Shown here in pieces: positions 51,613 through 63,688 of a stretch of 64,000 bases of DNA (position 1 is its first letter; every line of letters begins with the position of its first letter). The notes beneath the pieces were generated by a model. It was not told where the DNA came from. It did not search any database and saw only the letters and a program-made list of their open reading frames with translations. The DNA lies in the NCBI RefSeq assembly GCF_021728395.1, contig NZ_JAKKCM010000017.1:1-64000 (forward strand). Direction: 5' to 3'. The translations under genes were made by a program, and so were the position numbers. This DNA comes from Vibrio sp. J1-1 (lineage in GTDB: Bacteria > Pseudomonadota > Gammaproteobacteria > Enterobacterales > Vibrionaceae).

Positions 51613-51853
51613 GATAATTACCTTTACTGATCAGTAGTTTTAGGTTCTTGTTAAACCCGGCGTGGGTACATGCTTTCTTATATAAAGAAGCTCTTTACAT
51701 AGAGAAGGCAACCGACGCCTCTCAACAAAGAGGCGGAATTGTAATCACACTCACATTATGTGTCAATGACTCAATGCGTATGAAATTCCGGCCGGGCGAT
51801 TATACGTAGTGTGAGTAAAATCTCAAGGATCAATCGATCCTATACCTTGATCG
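51613..51853 (-). promoter_or_regulatory. rpmH promoter and leader
   Basis: On the minus strand a strong sigma70-type pair is seen: TTGAGA (51826-51821) and TATAAT (51804-51799) with a 16-base spacer. Transcription would start near 51790 and give a leader of about 180 bases. The leader holds a stable hairpin, CGCCTCT / AGAGGCG (51716-51735, 6-base loop), possibly a control or processing element. No ORF is supported in this stretch. Confidence 0.75.
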
Positions 51854-52591
51854 TTACTCTATTCCTACTTGGTTAAGGAATTTTTTCAAACGAGGATCTT
51901 GTGGATTATCGAATATATCCTGTGGAGAACCTTGTTCAACAATATTGCCTTCCGCCATGAAGATCACCCGGTCGGCGACTTCTTTGGCAAATTGCATTTC
52001 GTGTGTCACCACCAGCATGGTTTGGTGCTGATTGGCTAACTTCTTCATTAATGACAACACTTCGCCAACCCACTCCGGATCCAGAGCGGAAGTTGGTTCA
52101 TCGAAGAGCAAAAGCTCAGGTTGTAGTGCCATGGCTCGGCCAATACCCACACGCTGCTGTTGGCCACCAGATAGAGCTGCAGGGTAGCTGTCGCCTTTCT
52201 CACCAAGGCCAATATCATCCAGAATCTGCTGAGCACGAGTCAGTGCTTCCTGTTTCTTCCAGCCACGCACGGTAATCAAACCTTCGGCAATATTCTGGCG
52301 AGCGGTCATATGAGCAAATAGCGCGTAGTTCTGGAACACAAACCCTGTGCGGCGGCGTAAAGCCAGCACTTCCGCTTTGGTGTGTTTATTGACATCTACC
52401 GACACATCATCAATCGTGATGCGCCCTTCGTCAGCTAGTTCTAAAAAGTTAACTGTGCGTAATAAGGTGGATTTACCGGTACCACTGGAGCCAATGATAA
52501 CGATGATTTCACCTTGTTTGATGTCGATATCGATGCCTTTGAGTACCTCGGTATCACCAAAGCGCTTATGAATATTCTCTAATTTAATCAT
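51854..52591 (-). CDS. Amino-acid ABC transporter ATP-binding protein
   Basis: A 245-residue ABC ATPase of the polar amino acid type (GlnQ/ArtP/HisP class). Seen are Walker [11 protein letters not shown] (32-41), signature [14 protein letters not shown] (about 138-151), Walker [15 protein letters not shown], and the switch His in VVTHEMQF. Its start overlaps the permease stop by 4 bases (ATGA), so the two are coupled. It is the third gene of the unit SBP-permease-ATPase. Confidence 0.95.
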   Translation of the reverse strand: MIKLENIHKRFGDTEVLKGIDIDIKQGEIIVIIGSSGTGKSTLLRTVNFLELADEGRITIDDVSVDVNKHTKAEVLALRRRTGFVFQNYALFAHMTARQNIAEGLITVRGWKKQEALTRAQQILDDIGLGEKGDSYPAALSGGQQQRVGIGRAMALQPELLLFDEPTSALDPEWVGEVLSLMKKLANQHQTMLVVTHEMQFAKEVADRVIFMAEGNIVEQGSPQDIFDNPQDPRLKKFLNQVGIE

Positions 52592-53259
52592 CGAACGTAC
52601 GCCTTATTCAGTTTCGCTTCAGCCCAAGTTTGAACGCGGGTCAGAATCACTACCACGCCCCAATAAATTAGTGCGACGGCTAGGAAGGCTTCAAAGAATC
52701 GGAAGCTAGAGGATGCTTCCATCTGCGCTTTAGCCATGATTTCTGCCACGCCGAGCGTAAAGGCGAGGGAGGTAGACTTAATCATATCGATGAAGTAGTT
52801 CATCAGGGATGGCAACGCGACACGAGTTGCTTGTGGCAAGATCACACGACGCATTGCTTGCGTAGTCGTCATGCCTACGGATAAGCTCGCTTCCATCTGA
52901 CTGCGATCAATACCGATGATTGCCGCTCGAATACTCTCCGCCATGTATGCGGCAAAATGGAGCGTTAAACCGATCACGGCCGCTGAGAAAGCGTCGAGAC
53001 CAACCATAAATGGGAAGATTTGCGGTAAGCCGTAATAAAGCAGGAACAGCTGCACTAAAAGTGGGGTTCCTCGGAAAAAGCTGATGTACAGTTGGCTCAA
53101 CTGATCGAGTACTGGAACCTTAAAAACGCGGATATTGGCTAAAATGATGGAAAGAATCAGTGAGAACACCAATCCCCATGTTGCCATTTCCATGGTTGTG
53201 CCAAGATATTTGAGCAATATCGGCAACAATTCCAACATGTAATTAAAATCAAATCCCAT
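52588..53259 (-). CDS. Amino-acid ABC transporter permease
   Basis: A 223-residue permease of the HisM type with about five membrane helices. The EAA loop is [20 protein letters not shown] (about 133-152 from this start). The ATG at 53259 ([15 protein letters not shown]) was preferred over an upstream in-frame start, since the extra 19 residues overlap the terminator hairpin at 53281-53314. Confidence 0.92.
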   Translation of the reverse strand: MGFDFNYMLELLPILLKYLGTTMEMATWGLVFSLILSIILANIRVFKVPVLDQLSQLYISFFRGTPLLVQLFLLYYGLPQIFPFMVGLDAFSAAVIGLTLHFAAYMAESIRAAIIGIDRSQMEASLSVGMTTTQAMRRVILPQATRVALPSLMNYFIDMIKSTSLAFTLGVAEIMAKAQMEASSSFRFFEAFLAVALIYWGVVVILTRVQTWAEAKLNKAYVR

Positions 53260-53280
53260 TCGGCTTACCTGAACGCTAGA

Positions 53281-53314
53281 GAAAAGAAAAGGTGGAAAAC
53301 AATGTTCCACCTTC
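53281..53314 (-). terminator. Intra-operon terminator after the binding-protein gene
   Basis: On the minus strand GGTGGAAC pairs with GTTTTCCACC (loop ATT), followed by TTTTCTTTTC. It sits between the binding-protein and permease genes and would give the excess of binding protein that such operons need. Confidence 0.75.
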
Positions 53315-53371
53315 ACATAAATTTATAGAGGTGAGGAGGGTATATCTCCGCACCTTATATTTCAAAGTGTT

Positions 53372-54118
53372 TTATTTACTAATGTCAGCACCAAACCACT
53401 TCACGGAAATTTTCTCAACGGTACCGTCTGCACGCATTTCTGCAAGTGCTTTATTTACTTCTGCTTGTAGCTTCTGACCTTTTTCATTGTTTACGAAAGG
53501 CCAAGCGTTTTGAATGGTTTCAAACGGTTCGCCAGCTAGTTCCAGTGGAAGGCCTGTTTTCTTGATCAGTTCCAACGCTGATAGACGGTCCATTACGAAA
53601 GCGTCCGAGCGACCCAATGCAACATCGTGCTCGATACCAGTGTCGTATGTCTTGATGTTGATTTTGCCGTCTTTATCGTATTGACGAAGAAGCTGCTCAA
53701 AGTTAGAACCTAGGTTAACTGCAACCGTTTTGCCAGCAAGATCATCGATGCCTTTGATGCTGTCATTGCCTTTACGTACCGTGATTTGTGCACCGTCAAT
53801 CACGTATGGGTCTGCAAACAGGTATTTTGCTTTACGTTCTTCTGTCATGGTGATCTGGTTTGAGATCGTATCAATACGCCCCGTTTCTAACAGACCAAAC
53901 AAACCAGAAAAGTTTGCAGTGACGTATTCGATCTTGTAATCGTTACGCTTACCAATTTCGTCCCACATATCCACTTCAAAGCCTTGAAGCTTATCTTGCT
54001 TAACAAAAGTGAATGGGAAGTAGCGGCCTGACATGCCGACTTTTACTTCAGTTGCTGCTTGAACCGTCGCTGCTGATAGTGCAATAGCTGCCACGGCAAC
54101 CTTAATCCAGTTTTTCAT
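53372..54118 (-). CDS. Amino-acid ABC transporter periplasmic binding protein
   Basis: A 248-residue family 3 binding protein. The signal peptide is MKNWIKVAVAAIALSAATVQAA. The mature protein shows VKVGMSGRYFPFTF, GFEVDMWDEIGKR and a C-terminal KWFGADISK. The substrate is a polar amino acid or cystine-like compound, not defined. The ATG at 54118 follows GGAG by 7 bases; another ATG is one codon upstream. It is the first gene of its transporter operon. Confidence 0.9.
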   Translation of the reverse strand: MKNWIKVAVAAIALSAATVQAATEVKVGMSGRYFPFTFVKQDKLQGFEVDMWDEIGKRNDYKIEYVTANFSGLFGLLETGRIDTISNQITMTEERKAKYLFADPYVIDGAQITVRKGNDSIKGIDDLAGKTVAVNLGSNFEQLLRQYDKDGKINIKTYDTGIEHDVALGRSDAFVMDRLSALELIKKTGLPLELAGEPFETIQNAWPFVNNEKGQKLQAEVNKALAEMRADGTVEKISVKWFGADISK

Positions 54119-54133
54119 CATAAATCTCCACAA

Positions 54134-54542
54134 TTTTATGGTTAGTTATACTACTGTTAATTAACATAATTAAATATAACCAAGTGCGATAATCTAGATC
54201 TTAGTGTAATAAGCTCTCTATCTACTCAATCATAAATGTAATTTTACAAAGTATTAATAAAAACGATCTCACCAATGAATGGGGATCGAAAAATCACGGG
54301 TGGAAATAAAATAATACACAGAGTTATCACCAATCATATGATCAGGAAGTTTTTGCCCAATTGTGGATCGTTATGTGGGCAACGTTGGGGCAAGGTGTGT
54401 TGATCTCACTATGTTTGACGAAATAATTGTGAATAACTTCGATCTTATTCACTGGATCGTCGATCAATTGCTGGCGATCTTGGTTATCAACAGGTAAAAT
54501 TGCCAGTCTTTTCCGATAATTCAATTACTCCGTGGGGGCGCC
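54134..54542. promoter_or_regulatory. dnaA upstream control region
   Basis: About 400 AT-rich bases between the binding protein gene and dnaA. Near dnaA there is a DnaA box TGTGAATAA (54428-54436, minus orientation of TTATTCACA) and a near-match TTATTCACT (54445-54453). GATC sites are dense (at least six from 54280 to 54480). These fit DnaA autoregulation and Dam/SeqA control of dnaA. Promoter hexamers cannot be fixed with confidence. Confidence 0.65.
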
Positions 54543-55949
54543 GTGTCATCTTCGCTTTGGCTGCAATGTTTGCAGCAGCTTCAAGAAGAGCTACCAGCAA
54601 CAGAATTCAGTATGTGGGTTCGTCCGCTACAAGCGGAGCTCAATGACAATACGCTCACTCTATTCGCACCAAACCGTTTTGTGTTGGATTGGGTACGTGA
54701 TAAGTATCTGAACAGTATTACCCGTTTACTGCAGCAATATTGCGGTAACGATATCCCGAACTTACGTTTTGAAGTGGGTAGTCGTCCTGTTTCAGCACCT
54801 AAGCCTGTACCAAAACGTACGCCCGCTGATGTTGCTGCTGAATCTTCAGCGCCAGCACAGTTACAGGCTCGTAAACCGGTTCATAAAACCTGGGATGATG
54901 ACGCACAAGCGATCGCAGACATCAATCACCGTTCTAATGTGAACCCAAAGCATAAGTTCAATAACTTCGTAGAAGGTAAATCGAACCAGCTGGGTTTGGC
55001 GGCGGCACGTCAGGTATCGGATAACCCGGGCGCAGCGTACAACCCATTATTTCTTTATGGTGGTACAGGCCTAGGTAAAACTCACTTGCTTCACGCGGTG
55101 GGCAATGCGATTGTGGATAACAATCCGAACGCGAAAGTGGTGTACATGCACTCTGAGCGTTTCGTACAAGACATGGTAAAAGCGCTGCAAAATAACGCGA
55201 TTGAAGAGTTCAAACGCTACTACCGCAGCGTTGATGCGCTTCTTATCGATGATATCCAGTTCTTTGCCAATAAAGAGCGCTCACAGGAAGAGTTCTTCCA
55301 TACCTTCAATGCGTTATTGGAAGGCAATCAACAGATCATCTTGACTTCTGATCGTTATCCGAAAGAGATCAGTGGGGTAGAAGATCGCTTGAAATCTCGC
55401 TTCGGTTGGGGTCTGACGGTCGCGATCGAGCCGCCTGAACTGGAAACGCGCGTGGCGATTTTGATGAAGAAGGCCGAAGATCACCAAATTCATCTGGCGG
55501 ATGAAGTGGCGTTCTTTATTGCTAAGCGTCTGCGTTCCAACGTTCGTGAGCTGGAAGGCGCACTGAACCGCGTAATCGCTAATGCTAACTTCACCGGGCG
55601 TCCAATCACAATTGATTTCGTACGTGAAGCGCTGCGCGACTTGCTGGCGCTGCAAGAAAAGCTGGTTACGATCGACAACATTCAAAAGACAGTTGCGGAA
55701 TACTACAAAATTAAAGTCGCGGATCTGCTGTCTAAGCGTCGTTCTCGTTCGGTCGCGCGTCCTCGTCAGCTGGCGATGGCATTAGCGAAAGAACTGACTA
55801 ACCACAGCTTGCCAGAAATTGGCGATGCGTTTGGTGGTCGTGACCACACCACGGTACTGCACGCATGTCGCAAGATTGAGCAGCTGCGTGAAGAGAGCCA
55901 CGATATTAAGGAAGATTACTCTAACTTGATTCGCACCCTGTCCTCTTAA
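54543..55949 (+). CDS. dnaA: Chromosomal replication initiator DnaA
   Basis: DnaA opens oriC and loads the helicase. The 468-residue protein has domain I (about 1-80), a linker rich in Pro/Ala, the AAA+ domain with Walker A GGTGLGKT (173-180) and Walker [13 protein letters not shown], and the C-terminal DNA-binding domain with [15 protein letters not shown]. The start is GTG at 54543 (GTG TCA TCT). It leads dnaA-dnaN-recF-gyrB. Confidence 0.98.
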   Translation: MSSSLWLQCLQQLQEELPATEFSMWVRPLQAELNDNTLTLFAPNRFVLDWVRDKYLNSITRLLQQYCGNDIPNLRFEVGSRPVSAPKPVPKRTPADVAAESSAPAQLQARKPVHKTWDDDAQAIADINHRSNVNPKHKFNNFVEGKSNQLGLAAARQVSDNPGAAYNPLFLYGGTGLGKTHLLHAVGNAIVDNNPNAKVVYMHSERFVQDMVKALQNNAIEEFKRYYRSVDALLIDDIQFFANKERSQEEFFHTFNALLEGNQQIILTSDRYPKEISGVEDRLKSRFGWGLTVAIEPPELETRVAILMKKAEDHQIHLADEVAFFIAKRLRSNVRELEGALNRVIANANFTGRPITIDFVREALRDLLALQEKLVTIDNIQKTVAEYYKIKVADLLSKRRSRSVARPRQLAMALAKELTNHSLPEIGDAFGGRDHTTVLHACRKIEQLREESHDIKEDYSNLIRTLSS

Positions 55950-56012
55950 TCGGTTAGAATAACAGTATTCTAAGCAAATCATTTATTGAGCTGACAGCGT
56001 AAAGAGCCAAGC

Positions 56013-57113
56013 ATGAAATTTACTATTGAACGTAGTCATTTAATCAAACCGCTACAACAGGTTTCGGGTGCGTTAGGTGGCCGACCAACCCTACCTATTC
56101 TGGGTAACTTACTACTTAAAGTAGAAGAGAACGTGCTATCGATGACTGCGACCGATTTGGAAGTGGAATTGGTAAGCAAAGTGACTCTGGAAGGGGATTT
56201 TGAAGCGGGCAGTATTACCGTTCCTTCGCGTAAGTTTCTCGACATCTGCCGCGGTTTACCTGACGATGCGATCATCACCTTTGTATTAGAAGGCGATCGC
56301 GTACAAGTTCGCTCTGGCCGCAGTCGTTTCTCATTGGCGACGCTACCAGCGAACGATTTTCCAAACATTGAAGACTGGCAAAGTGAAGTAGAAGTCTCAC
56401 TGAACCAGGCTGAGCTGCGCACGCTGGTCGAAAAAACCCAGTTCTCAATGGCCAATCAGGACGTTCGTTACTACCTCAACGGTATGTTGTTTGAAATTGA
56501 TGGTACGACACTGCGTAGCGTAGCAACTGATGGCCACCGTATGGCGGTATCACAAACAGAATTGGGCGCGGACTTTGCACAAAAGCAAATCATTGTGCCA
56601 CGTAAAGGTGTTCAGGAATTAGTTAAGTTAATGGATGCACCGGAGCAACCAGTTGTATTGCAAATTGGTAACTCTAATGTTCGTGCTGAAGTGAACAACT
56701 TTATCTTCACTTCTAAGCTTGTGGACGGCCGTTTCCCAGATTATCGCCGTGTATTGCCGCAGAATACCAACAAAACTTTAATCGCGAGCTGTGACGAGTT
56801 GCGCCAGGCATTTTCACGTGCTGCGATTTTATCCAATGAAAAGTTCCGTGGCGTACGAGTTAATCTCGCGGATACGGAAATGCGCATTACTGCCAACAAC
56901 CCAGAGCAAGAAGAAGCTGAAGAGATGCTGGACGTTAGCTTTGATGGTGAACCAATCGAAATCGGCTTCAACGTCAGCTACGTATTGGATGTGCTGAATA
57001 CGCTACGTTGTGAAAATGTGCGTGTGTCGATGTCGGACGCGAATGCGAGTGCACTGATTGAAAATGCCGACGATGACAGTGCCATGTATGTGGTGATGCC
57101 AATCCGTCTATAA
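56013..57113 (+). CDS. dnaN: DNA polymerase III beta subunit (sliding clamp)
   Basis: DnaN is the ring-shaped processivity clamp. The 366-residue protein has the three-domain clamp fold; the segment [11 protein letters not shown] and the C-terminal MYVVMPIRL are typical. It starts 63 bases after dnaA and ends 8 bases before recF. Confidence 0.98.
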   Translation: MKFTIERSHLIKPLQQVSGALGGRPTLPILGNLLLKVEENVLSMTATDLEVELVSKVTLEGDFEAGSITVPSRKFLDICRGLPDDAIITFVLEGDRVQVRSGRSRFSLATLPANDFPNIEDWQSEVEVSLNQAELRTLVEKTQFSMANQDVRYYLNGMLFEIDGTTLRSVATDGHRMAVSQTELGADFAQKQIIVPRKGVQELVKLMDAPEQPVVLQIGNSNVRAEVNNFIFTSKLVDGRFPDYRRVLPQNTNKTLIASCDELRQAFSRAAILSNEKFRGVRVNLADTEMRITANNPEQEEAEEMLDVSFDGEPIEIGFNVSYVLDVLNTLRCENVRVSMSDANASALIENADDDSAMYVVMPIRL

Positions 57114-57121
57114 GCGAACAG

Positions 57122-60632
<3,511 letters not shown>

Positions 60633-60661
60633 TCGAAAGCGTTTCTAAATAAGCGTTTATT

Positions 60662-60703
60662 AAGACCTGATTTCGGTAATATATCGGAATCAGGTCTTTT
60701 TAG
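60662..60703 (+). terminator. Terminator of the dnaA-dnaN-recF-gyrB unit
   Basis: AAGACCTGATTTC pairs with GGAATCAGGTCTT around about 12 bases (G-U pairs at the loop end) and is followed by TTTAG. It lies about 30 bases after the gyrB stop. Confidence 0.85.
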
Positions 60704-61121
60704 TTTCAGCTAACTTTACCGTTGCTGTAACCCAATTATCCTAGCTGTACTATCCGGCTCATCGATCTTTAAACCAGTCTGTTTATCTCTTCCTTTCCAT
60801 CAGACCGACTCTCAACCGCAGATCATCAATCATTCAACTCTAGTCGCTTTAAAGACTGGCTCTTCGCGACTCGACGCTAACGTGGTTTGTTTCTTTTTAT
60901 TAGAAAAAACATCAAGAATAAGAACCTCGTCGAATGTCAGAATTATCTTACTTATCAGTTAGTTTTATCTGTGAAAGTATGAACCAGTATCACTAAAAAA
61001 CTATTCCAACAATAAAAATCATTATCCGTAAATTACGGAGCGCAATTGAACAATGAATTTTGCTATCTCTTCAAGTCACGCTTAGTTGCATGACTTCATC
61101 ACTAACTAGGTTAAAAATAGA
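60704..61121. other. Intergenic region between gyrB and the small secreted protein gene
   Basis: About 418 bases with no supported ORF. It includes a perfect inverted repeat TCCGTAA-A-TTACGGA at 61025-61039 and a moderately AT-rich second half that should carry the promoter of the next gene. No RNA gene was recognised. Confidence 0.5.
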
Positions 61122-61346
61122 GTGTTTAGAGCTTTACCTCTTTTAATTTCATTGCTTCTATCCACATACTCAAATGCGAGTGGTTTTGAAGCAAAGGTTC
61201 CATGTCTAGCACACGATAAAGATGTCTTTATAGGGTGGATGACAAAACAAGAATGCATTGATAAACAAGGTGTAAGTCCGGATATGTTAGGAAAAAAAAG
61301 CGAAAGAGAAACTTTAGCTTCGACAACTACGCCAAATAAGAAATAA
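61122..61346 (+). CDS. Small secreted two-cysteine protein, unknown
   Basis: A 74-residue frame beginning with GTG. The N-terminus MFRALPLLISLLLSTYSNAS is a clear signal peptide. The mature part of about 54 residues carries two cysteines (VPCLAHDKD and KQECIDKQG), which could form a disulfide, and a charged C-terminal tail. The ribosome site is weak (AGG about 11 bases upstream), which lowers confidence. A terminator-like hairpin follows, and a heat-shock-like promoter for ibpA begins right after it, so this is a separate transcript. I do not recognise a family. Confidence 0.6.
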   Translation: MFRALPLLISLLLSTYSNASGFEAKVPCLAHDKDVFIGWMTKQECIDKQGVSPDMLGKKSERETLASTTTPNKK

Positions 61347-61375
61347 GTGAGTCTTGCCTAAGCCAAGCACTAAGA

Positions 61376-61412
61376 ACTTAAGGGTGTTGTTTTAATACCC
61401 TAAATTTTTTTC
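61376..61412 (+). terminator. Terminator after the small secreted protein gene
   Basis: TTAAGGGT pairs with ACCCTAA around a T-rich loop and is followed by ATTTTTTTC. It lies about 30 bases after the stop codon. Confidence 0.65.
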
Positions 61413-61421
61413 TTATTATCC

Positions 61422-61449
61422 CTTGAAAGCGTATTTTCAGACCTTATAT
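61422..61449 (+). promoter_or_regulatory. Sigma32-like (heat-shock) promoter of ibpA
   Basis: CTTGAAA (61422-61428) is a perfect sigma32 -35 element, and CCTTATAT (61442-61449), 13 bases later, matches the -10 consensus CCCCATNT at most positions. ibpA is a sigma32 target in relatives. The ATG is about 250 bases downstream, leaving a long leader. Confidence 0.6.
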
Positions 61450-61579
61450 CTAGAATTGAAGAGGTTAGCTTGCTAGAGACTAGAAGAACAGCCCTCTGCA
61501 ACCGCTAAAACAAGATCGCTCAAAAGAGGATGCTTTGTTTTGGCACACAACTTAACTTAATGATTCCTGTCATGTCTCG

Positions 61580-61706
61580 GTGAAAAGCGTTTTCACTAGC
61601 GGAATGATCCGGATTCCTTAGCTCGGCGCTGGTTTTTGCATAAACACGCCAATTAGATGAGTATCATCTGAGCTAAGACTATTGCTTGATTAAGAGGATA
61701 GATTTT
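61580..61706 (+). promoter_or_regulatory. Structured 5' leader of ibpA, candidate ROSE-type RNA thermometer
   Basis: A chain of hairpins precedes the start codon. H1: GTGAAAA/TTTTCAC (61580-61596, 3-base loop). H2: GGAAT/ATTCC (61601-61617). A junction closed by CTTAGCTC (61617-61624) and GAGCTAAG (61670-61677) holds GGCG/CGCC (61625-61650) and AGATGA/TCATCT (61655-61669). The last hairpin pairs TTGCTT (61682-61687) with AAGAGG (61692-61697), which is the ribosome site, with G61684 unpaired. A UUGCU anti-Shine-Dalgarno with a bulged G is the mark of ROSE thermometers, known upstream of ibpA in enterobacteria. Pairing was done by eye. Confidence 0.6.
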
Positions 61707-62144
61707 ATGCGTAATGTAGATTTCTCACCACTATACCGTAATGCTATTGGCTTCGACCGTCTGCTGAACCTAATGGAAGCGGGCTCTGCGAAGAACTCTT
61801 CCAACGGTTACCCTCCATACAATATCGAACAAAAAGATGAGCATAACTACCGTATTACAATGGCGGTTGCGGGTTTTGCTGAAGAACAGCTTGATCTGAC
61901 CCAAAACGAAAACATGCTGATCGTAAAGGGCGAGCGTAAAGCGGAAGAAGGTAAAAACTACGTTTACCAAGGTATTGCAGAGCGCGACTTTGAACGTAAG
62001 TTCCAGCTTGCTGACTACGTAAAAGTAATTGGCGCATCAATGGAAAACGGCCTGCTACACATTGATTTGGTGCGTGAAATTCCAGAAGCGATGCAACCAC
62101 GTAAAATTGCTATCGGCGGCAATAACTTGCTAGAAAACAGCTAA
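61707..62144 (+). CDS. ibpA: Small heat shock protein IbpA
   Basis: IbpA holds denatured proteins for refolding by DnaK/ClpB. The 145-residue protein has the alpha-crystallin domain (about 30-125) with [20 protein letters not shown] and IVKGERK, and a C-terminal IxI-like end (KIAI). It starts at ATG 61707 ([19 protein letters not shown]); the frame extends 7 codons upstream, but those pass through the thermometer hairpin and ribosome site AAGAGGA. Single gene. Confidence 0.96.
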   Translation: MRNVDFSPLYRNAIGFDRLLNLMEAGSAKNSSNGYPPYNIEQKDEHNYRITMAVAGFAEEQLDLTQNENMLIVKGERKAEEGKNYVYQGIAERDFERKFQLADYVKVIGASMENGLLHIDLVREIPEAMQPRKIAIGGNNLLENS

Positions 62145-62208
62145 TCAGCAAGTAGCTTGCACATAGAGTGAGAAAGAGCGCCAGTTGGCGCTCTTTTAGT
62201 TTGTTTTT

Positions 62209-63462
62209 CTATTTACCTTCTCGGTAAGCCTTTTCAACTTCTTCCGCGATAATCGCGATACCTTCCTGCATCATCTCGTCATCCTGAACGTAGTTCATAC
62301 GCAGACATTGATGCGCGTGATCCCATTCATCTTCCTGACCGATAAAGAAGTACTCACCAGGAACAATCAACACTCCACGAGCTTTCAGACGTTGGTACAG
62401 TTCCATTGTGTTGATTGGTAGTTCGTCAAACCATAGCCACAAGAAGATTGCACCTTCAGGTTTATGGATACGAAAACGCTCGTCCGTAATCGCTTGCTGC
62501 AGCAGTTCTACCGCACGTTGGGACTTCTGTTTGTAGTAAGGCTTAATTACATCCGAACTCAATCTCAGCAGGTCGCCATTACCAATGATATGGTTTGCCA
62601 GCGCAGGTCCGACACTCCCCGGCGCCAAGCTGATAATGCCATTCATATTAGTTAGAGCTTGGGTGATGGCTTCATTGGCGATCACGATGCCGCAGCGCAC
62701 GCCTGGTAAGCCTAGTTTGGACAAGCTCATACACAGAATCGTATTGTCATTCCAAAATGGTTCAACGTCTTCAAAAATGATGTTCGGGAACGGCAAACCG
62801 TAAGCGTTATCTATGATCAACGGAATGTTGTTTTCTCGTGCAAGCTTGTCTAGTTTACGAACTTCTTCATCCGTTAGTACGTTACCCGTCGGGTTAGTTG
62901 GACGAGATGCACAGATAGCGGCGACGGAGTCATCGACTTTTAACTTTTCAAAATCAACGTGGTATTTAAACAAACCATTGTCGAGCAACTCGATCTCCGG
63001 GTGGTAAGAGACGAAAATATCTTCATCAATACCGGCATCGCCGTAGCCAATGTACTCTGGTGCGATCGGCAAAAGCACTTTTTTGTGTGAACCGTCAGGC
63101 TGTTGGCCTGCGAGTAAATTAAATAGGTAGAAGAAACCGCTTTGGCTGCCATTGGTCAGACTGATGTTCTTCTCGCTGATGTTCCAACCGTAGGTTTCAC
63201 GAAACAGTTTTGCTAGCGCTTTTATAAACGCATTTTTACCTTGAGGGCCATCATAGTTGGTCAGTGCGGCGATGAGTTCCCCACTGGCGAGCATTTCCTC
63301 ACTGGCTTGGTGAAAGTAATCGAGCATGGCAGGAATGGCGGCGGGATTACCTCCACCGAGCATGATGGCACCTGGTGTACGCAGACCATCATTTAAATCA
63401 TCCATTAACTGCGTGATACCGGAATACTGATTAAATTTTTCACCAAACTTTGAGTACTGCAT
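62209..63462 (-). CDS. avtA: Valine--pyruvate aminotransferase AvtA
   Basis: AvtA transfers an amino group between alanine and 2-ketoisovalerate, giving valine and pyruvate. The 417-residue protein is a fold type I PLP enzyme; the PLP lysine is in MSLSKLGLPGVRCGIVI (about 239-255), and RPTNPTGNVLTDEE and IIDNAYGLPFP carry the Asn and Asp/Tyr that bind PLP. Since ilvE is broken in this genome, AvtA may be needed for the last step of valine synthesis. The gene is convergent with ibpA. Confidence 0.95.
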   Translation of the reverse strand: MQYSKFGEKFNQYSGITQLMDDLNDGLRTPGAIMLGGGNPAAIPAMLDYFHQASEEMLASGELIAALTNYDGPQGKNAFIKALAKLFRETYGWNISEKNISLTNGSQSGFFYLFNLLAGQQPDGSHKKVLLPIAPEYIGYGDAGIDEDIFVSYHPEIELLDNGLFKYHVDFEKLKVDDSVAAICASRPTNPTGNVLTDEEVRKLDKLARENNIPLIIDNAYGLPFPNIIFEDVEPFWNDNTILCMSLSKLGLPGVRCGIVIANEAITQALTNMNGIISLAPGSVGPALANHIIGNGDLLRLSSDVIKPYYKQKSQRAVELLQQAITDERFRIHKPEGAIFLWLWFDELPINTMELYQRLKARGVLIVPGEYFFIGQEDEWDHAHQCLRMNYVQDDEMMQEGIAIIAEEVEKAYREGK

Positions 63463-63642
63463 GTTTACTTATACCTAATTCATTGTGATTGCTTTGTGTA
63501 AATTTGCTGACTGAGCTTCAGCTTATAGTGTAATACTTGACCTTACCCTAATGTTATTACGACGCAAAGTGTGAATTCACTCGAAGAAGAAAAAAGTGTC
63601 TGTTCAGACCAGATGAATGGATTATAAAGCGAAAAGAGGATT
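63463..63642. other. Spacer between avtA and the amylase gene
   Basis: About 180 AT-rich bases with no supported ORF. On the minus strand they should hold the avtA promoter and its ribosome site. Confidence 0.4.
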
Positions 63643-63667
63643 AAAAAGGGAAGCCTACGCTTCCCTT
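63643..63667 (-). terminator. Terminator of the amylase gene
   Basis: On the minus strand AAGGGAAGC pairs with GCTTCCCTT around GTAG and is followed by TTTTAATCC. It lies about 20 bases after the stop codon of the partial gene at 63689. Confidence 0.85.
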
Positions 63668-63688
63668 GCTGGTGGAGAGACGGATGTG

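Noticed and set aside
63188-63204. GTTTCACGAAAC inside avtA as a parS site
   Set aside because: The central CACGTG is incomplete and the spacing is wrong; it is probably coding sequence only.
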